From contig CAVXLC010000003.1 of assembly GCA_963762545.1 (NCBI GenBank), forward strand, positions 1-64,000: a stretch of 64,000 nucleotides of DNA, read 5' to 3'. The number at the start of each line of letters is the position of its first letter. The first letter of the stretch is position 1. A program made the translations under genes and the position numbers. The notes under the pieces are model-generated. The model was not told the origin of the DNA. It made no database searches and saw only the letters and a program-made list of their open reading frames with translations. Positions 60,816-64,000 of this stretch are shown here, piece after piece. This DNA comes from JABFSM01 sp963762545 (lineage in GTDB: Bacteria; Gemmatimonadota; Gemmatimonadetes; Gemmatimonadales; GWC2-71-9).

Positions 60816-62017
60816 CAGGGGTGTCCCGGTCGCGAGGGAAGCGCGTAGGTGATGCGGAGCCGGGGACCGTTCACGGGATCCCGCGAGGACACAAACCCCG
60901 GAAGCCCGAAGCTTCCGCCCTCCGGCGCCACCCCCATGAGCAGCGTGGTGGGCGAATTGTTGCCGGGGCCGAACCAGGCCGACACGATGGTGAAGATCTC
61001 GATGTTCTGCTGGTCGGTGGCATCGGCCTTGAGAAGACCGGTCGCCACCAGCGACGAGAGCGAGGGCGACTTGGCGCCCAGGTCCACCAGCACCCCGCGA
61101 ACCTGGACCTGCACCGGATCGTTGCGCAATCCCGGGACCGGCGCCGCCGGCGTGAGCTCGAGCGTGGCCCGGAGCACACTGGCCGAGTCACGAATGAGCC
61201 TCGGCAGCGCGAACCGGAGGATGCTCCGGGTGCCGAACTTCCCGCCGACCAGCAGATTGTCCCCGGCCAGCGTGGGCGGGTCGATCACGTAGTTCGACTT
61301 CTCGGCGGGAATGGTCAGAGTCTGTTTCTGCTGCGAGGTGTCGGTCGTGGCCGCCCGGCCGTACGCGATGAACACCGGGCCGCCCTCGTTCGAAAACGTG
61401 GACCCGAGCCGGAGGCCGGTGGCCTCCGAGGCCTTGATCCGGTATCCCAGGCCGAATCGCCCGCTGTCCGCCTCGGAGCCGACCAGCCGGTCGAGCTTGT
61501 CGGCGGGAATCACCAGGCGCATGGTGCCGCGCCGCAGCGTATCGGGCACGATCAGCGAATCGATCAGCGCATCCGGCGTCATCATGGCGTCCACCGCCGC
61601 CAGGGTCACGGTGCTGTCGAGGTCCGGCGTGATGCGATAGTAGAACAGCGTGAGCCCGAGGACCGTGGAATCGCGCGCGAGGAGCTGGGTGTTGATGGCC
61701 ACCGAGTCGATGGCCACGAACGTCTGGGTGCCCCCGACCAGCACGGAATCGGACCGGCCGGGAAAGGTCGCGTAGGCGCGCGCTTCGCCGGCGCTGATTC
61801 CGTCGGACACCAGCAGCGCCGGGACGTCGTCGGCGCCGATGAAGCCGGTGAACGAGCTGTCCGCTCCGGTGACGGCGGTGAGCACCGTGTCGCGAATGAC
61901 CAGGCTGGTGCCCGGGCAGAGCTGGGGGCATTCCGCCGGGGAGGAGAGCCGCTCCTGGCAACCGGCCAGGACGCCCAGGCCCAGCAGGAACACCGTGGTC
62001 GAGCCAGGACGCCTCAC
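60815..62017 (-). CDS. Lipoprotein of unknown function
   Basis: 400 residues from GTG 62017 (GTGA overlap with cdd). Signal TTVFLLGLGVLAGC with lipobox LAGC; two more Cys follow (AECPQLC). The rest is beta-rich with no recognised domain; LLVGGKFGTRSILRFALPRL and SVLRATLELTPAAP look like the carbohydrate-binding-like DNRLRE modules found in surface proteins. Directly precedes an outer-membrane barrel gene, so the two may act together at the outer membrane. Confidence 0.7.
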   Translation of the reverse strand: MRRPGSTTVFLLGLGVLAGCQERLSSPAECPQLCPGTSLVIRDTVLTAVTGADSSFTGFIGADDVPALLVSDGISAGEARAYATFPGRSDSVLVGGTQTFVAIDSVAINTQLLARDSTVLGLTLFYYRITPDLDSTVTLAAVDAMMTPDALIDSLIVPDTLRRGTMRLVIPADKLDRLVGSEADSGRFGLGYRIKASEATGLRLGSTFSNEGGPVFIAYGRAATTDTSQQKQTLTIPAEKSNYVIDPPTLAGDNLLVGGKFGTRSILRFALPRLIRDSASVLRATLELTPAAPVPGLRNDPVQVQVRGVLVDLGAKSPSLSSLVATGLLKADATDQQNIEIFTIVSAWFGPGNNSPTTLLMGVAPEGGSFGLPGFVSSRDPVNGPRLRITYALPSRPGHP

Positions 62018-62400
62018 GCGAGCAACTCCTTGCCGAAGGCGTCCGGCAACAAGTCGCGGAGGCGCCAGCGTTTCGATTGGGTTGGACCTACCGATTCCAC
62101 TTCGAGCTCCGATCCGAATTCGGCCAGCACCTGCCGGCAGGCGCCACACGGCGGAGCCGGTGGCTCCGAGTCCGTGGCGATGACGATGCGCCGGAACCGC
62201 CGCGCCCCCGCGCTCACCGCGGCGAATACCGCCGCCCGCTCGGCGCAGACGGTGAGGCCGTACGAGGCGTTTTCCACGTTGCAGCCCAGGAAAATGGCGC
62301 CGTCCTCGGCCTCGAGCGCGGCCCCGACCCGGTACTTCGAGTAGGGACAGTAGGCGCGCTCCTGCATGCCGCGCGCGGCCACCACCAAGTGATCAGCCAC
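62014..62400 (-). CDS. cdd: Cytidine deaminase
   Basis: 128 residues from GTG 62400. Zinc site: CNVENASYGLTVCAERAAVF (Cys/Glu) and PPCGACRQVLAEF (Cys pair). AYCPYSKYRVGAALE is the usual N-terminal block. Homotetrameric small form. Overlaps deoB by 8 bases; with it forms a nucleoside-salvage pair. Confidence 0.95.
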   Translation of the reverse strand: MADHLVVAARGMQERAYCPYSKYRVGAALEAEDGAIFLGCNVENASYGLTVCAERAAVFAAVSAGARRFRRIVIATDSEPPAPPCGACRQVLAEFGSELEVESVGPTQSKRWRLRDLLPDAFGKELLA

Positions 62401-63562
62401 CCCGGACCTCACGGAGAAAAGACCTGCCGGCCGCGAGCGGAGCGACACCCAGGAACTCCGCGACCGTGGCCCCCATATCGGCAAAGGTGCGGCGCTCGCC
62501 GAGGGAGACGGCCCGGACCTTCGGCCCATACACCAGGACCGGCACCCGTTCCCTCGAATGGTCGGTCGACGGGGTGGTCGGGTCGTTCCCGTGATCGGCT
62601 GTAAAGATAATCAGGTCTTCCTCTTGCGCCGCCTGGAGCAGCCCGGGAAGGGCCTGGTCCAGCTCCCGGAGCCCGCCCAGAAATCCCGGGACGTCATTGC
62701 GGTGGCCCCAGCTCTGGTCGAACTCGATGACATTCACGAACAGGAACCCCGAGTCCATGCTGCTGAGCGCGTCCCGGGTGAGCCGGTAGGCATCGGCGTT
62801 GGTGGGGGTATGCGTGCTGGTGATGCCCCGTCCCGCGAAGAGGTCATCCACCTTGCCGACGCCCACCCGGGGAATTCCCGCCGCCGCCAGGCCGTCGAGC
62901 AGGGTCGTCCCCGGCGGCGGGAGACTGAAGTCCCGGCGATTGGCGGTACGGGTGTAACCGCCCGGTGCTCCGGTGAACGGCCGCGCGATGACCCGCGAGA
63001 CGCCGTCGGGGCCGCGGAGCATCTCCCGCGCCGTCCGGCAGGCGGCGTAGAGCTCGGTCAGCGGGACGCTGCCCTCGTGCGCTGCCACCTGGAAGACGCT
63101 GTCGGCGGAGGTATAGACGATCCATTTGCCGGTAGCCTGATGCTCCGCCCCGAACTCCGCGATGATGGCGGTGCCCGAGGCGGCCGTGTTGCCCAGCACC
63201 CCGCGACCGGTGCGCCGGGAGAACTCCGCGATGACCTCCGGCGGGAAGCCGGCGGGATAGGTCGGGAACGGCCGCTCCAGGATCACCCCGCACATCTCCC
63301 AGTGGCCGGTAGTGCTGTCCTTGCCCGCGCTGGCGGGCTGGGCGGTGCCCCACGCGCCGGACGGCCGCACCGCCGGCGTCACGCCCGGAAGCGGCGCGCA
63401 ATTCCCCAGGCCCAGCCGGGCGAGATTGGGCAGCTCGATGTCCCGGGCCGCGCGGAGGGTGTTGCCCAGCGTGTCGCTGCCCTGGTCCCCATAGGCCGCG
63501 GTGTCGTGCGCCGGCCCGATGCCGACGCCGTCCAGCACGATGATCGCCGCCCGGCGGGCCAT
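62393..63562 (-). CDS. deoB: Phosphopentomutase
   Basis: Interconverts (deoxy)ribose 1- and 5-phosphate. 389 residues of the alkaline phosphatase superfamily: IIVLDGVGIGPAHD (metal Asp), GKDSTTGHWEMCG with the phosphorylated Thr, HTPTNADAYRLT and FTADHGNDPTTPSTDHSRE with the metal ligands. Two bases after the DUF1844 gene. Confidence 0.95.
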   Translation of the reverse strand: MARRAAIIVLDGVGIGPAHDTAAYGDQGSDTLGNTLRAARDIELPNLARLGLGNCAPLPGVTPAVRPSGAWGTAQPASAGKDSTTGHWEMCGVILERPFPTYPAGFPPEVIAEFSRRTGRGVLGNTAASGTAIIAEFGAEHQATGKWIVYTSADSVFQVAAHEGSVPLTELYAACRTAREMLRGPDGVSRVIARPFTGAPGGYTRTANRRDFSLPPPGTTLLDGLAAAGIPRVGVGKVDDLFAGRGITSTHTPTNADAYRLTRDALSSMDSGFLFVNVIEFDQSWGHRNDVPGFLGGLRELDQALPGLLQAAQEEDLIIFTADHGNDPTTPSTDHSRERVPVLVYGPKVRAVSLGERRTFADMGATVAEFLGVAPLAAGRSFLREVRGG

Positions 63563-63563
63563 G

Positions 63564-63818
63564 TCAGTGCCCGCCGGCCTGCACGAAGCGGAACCGCAGC
63601 GCGGTGAGCGCCTGGGTCAGCAGCTGCCGCTCATCGTCGTCGAGCTGCCCCTGGGTCTTGGTCTCGAGCATCACCAGCGTGTCGATGAGCGTCTGCGCGA
63701 TCTGCCGTGGGCTCGCCTTGCCGCCCAGCGCCTCGGCGCCGGGAGGAAGCTGGCCCGCCAGGGCGGACTCGGCCTGCTGCGCCAGGCCGAGGACGAGCGA
63801 AGCGAAATGCGGGTTCAT
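63564..63818 (-). CDS. DUF1844 protein
   Basis: 84 residues. PHFASLVLGLAQQAESAL and ARQIAQTLIDTLVMLETKTQ-like region followed by LLTQALTALRFRFV match the short DUF1844 family. Function unknown. Its ATG overlaps the alr stop. Confidence 0.82.
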   Translation of the reverse strand: MNPHFASLVLGLAQQAESALAGQLPPGAEALGGKASPRQIAQTLIDTLVMLETKTQGQLDDDERQLLTQALTALRFRFVQAGGH

Positions 63819-64000
63819 GGATCGTTCCGATACCGCCGAGCCACTCTCGGCGTGAGCAGGGTGAGCAGCTCGTAGGAAATGGTTCCCGCGAGCCCGGCCT
63901 GATCGTCGAGCGAGACGAGGCCGCCGAACAGGGTCGCGATGTCGCCGAGCGCCACCGGCATATCTTCGACGTCGACCATCACCATGTCCATGGTGACCCG
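63815..64000 (-). CDS. alr: Alanine racemase, C-terminal fragment cut by the window edge
   Basis: The last 61 codons are visible: RVTMDMVMVDVEDMPVALGD, then IATLFGGLVSLDDQAG and AGTISYELLTLLTPRVARRY. The C-terminal block around TMDM and GTISYELLT is characteristic of Alr, which makes D-alanine for peptidoglycan. The 5' part lies beyond 64000. Confidence 0.88.
   Translation of the reverse strand, partial: RVTMDMVMVDVEDMPVALGDIATLFGGLVSLDDQAGLAGTISYELLTLLTPRVARRYRNDP

Overview
The window is a high-GC bacterial chromosome segment packed with genes. The likely source is Gemmatimonadota or a related didermic soil or sediment lineage. This is inferred from the strong GC bias, the outer-membrane barrels and lipoproteins, the many secreted proteins whose signal peptide ends in Ala-Ala-Gln, and the mix of a mannose-type PTS with HPr kinase, SelB, BtuFCD and giant Ig-repeat lipoproteins. 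No phylogenetic marker was searched. No rRNA, tRNA, CRISPR array, transposase or phage gene was recognised.

Positions 1-8900 (minus strand, after a truncated SGNH hydrolase remnant on plus) hold an exopolysaccharide locus. It reads Wza-like export protein, Wzc-like tyrosine autokinase, polyprenyl glycosylphosphotransferase, WecG/TagA glycosyltransferase, GDP-mannose 4,6-dehydratase, GDP-mannose 3,5-epimerase and a SAM methyltransferase. Every gene here is broken by at least one small frameshift, about 17 in 9 kb, against about 5 in the other 55 kb. The 9-19 kb part carries tadA, clpB, and an operon preceded by a cobalamin riboswitch: btuF-btuC-btuD, a beta-propeller lipoprotein that resembles BtuG/YncE, recO and selB.

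From 36.2 kb down to 18.8 kb runs one long minus-strand operon-like chain: fmdB-like, argS, a PfkB kinase, purM, ribD, ribE, (heptamer repeats), ribBA, ribH, nusB, a GT4 glycosyltransferase, hpf, hprK, PTS EIIA-EIIB-EIIC-EIID of the mannose family, HPr, EI, metK, a bifunctional-nuclease-family protein and a membrane-anchored hypothetical. Most neighbours overlap by 4 bases (ATGA or GTGA). The PTS genes form a complete phosphorelay together with the kinase that would phosphorylate HPr on serine.

The plus-strand block 36.3-50.7 kb encodes a two-TM protein with an OB-like domain, a small outer-membrane barrel, and two paralogous repetitive lipoproteins of about 2900 and 1048 residues. The larger has about 26 Ig-like repeats of 105 residues, eight of which are nearly identical and arranged as a duplicated 945-bp superrepeat.

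The last 13 kb is another overlapping minus-strand operon: alr (partial), DUF1844, deoB, cdd, a lipoprotein, an outer-membrane barrel, miaB, comFB, comEC, fbp, a methylmalonyl-CoA mutase large subunit without its B12 domain, an esterase and a DinB protein. A Tat-exported DsrE-like protein and a secreted hypothetical follow. B12 is a recurring theme: riboswitch-controlled uptake and a B12-dependent mutase.
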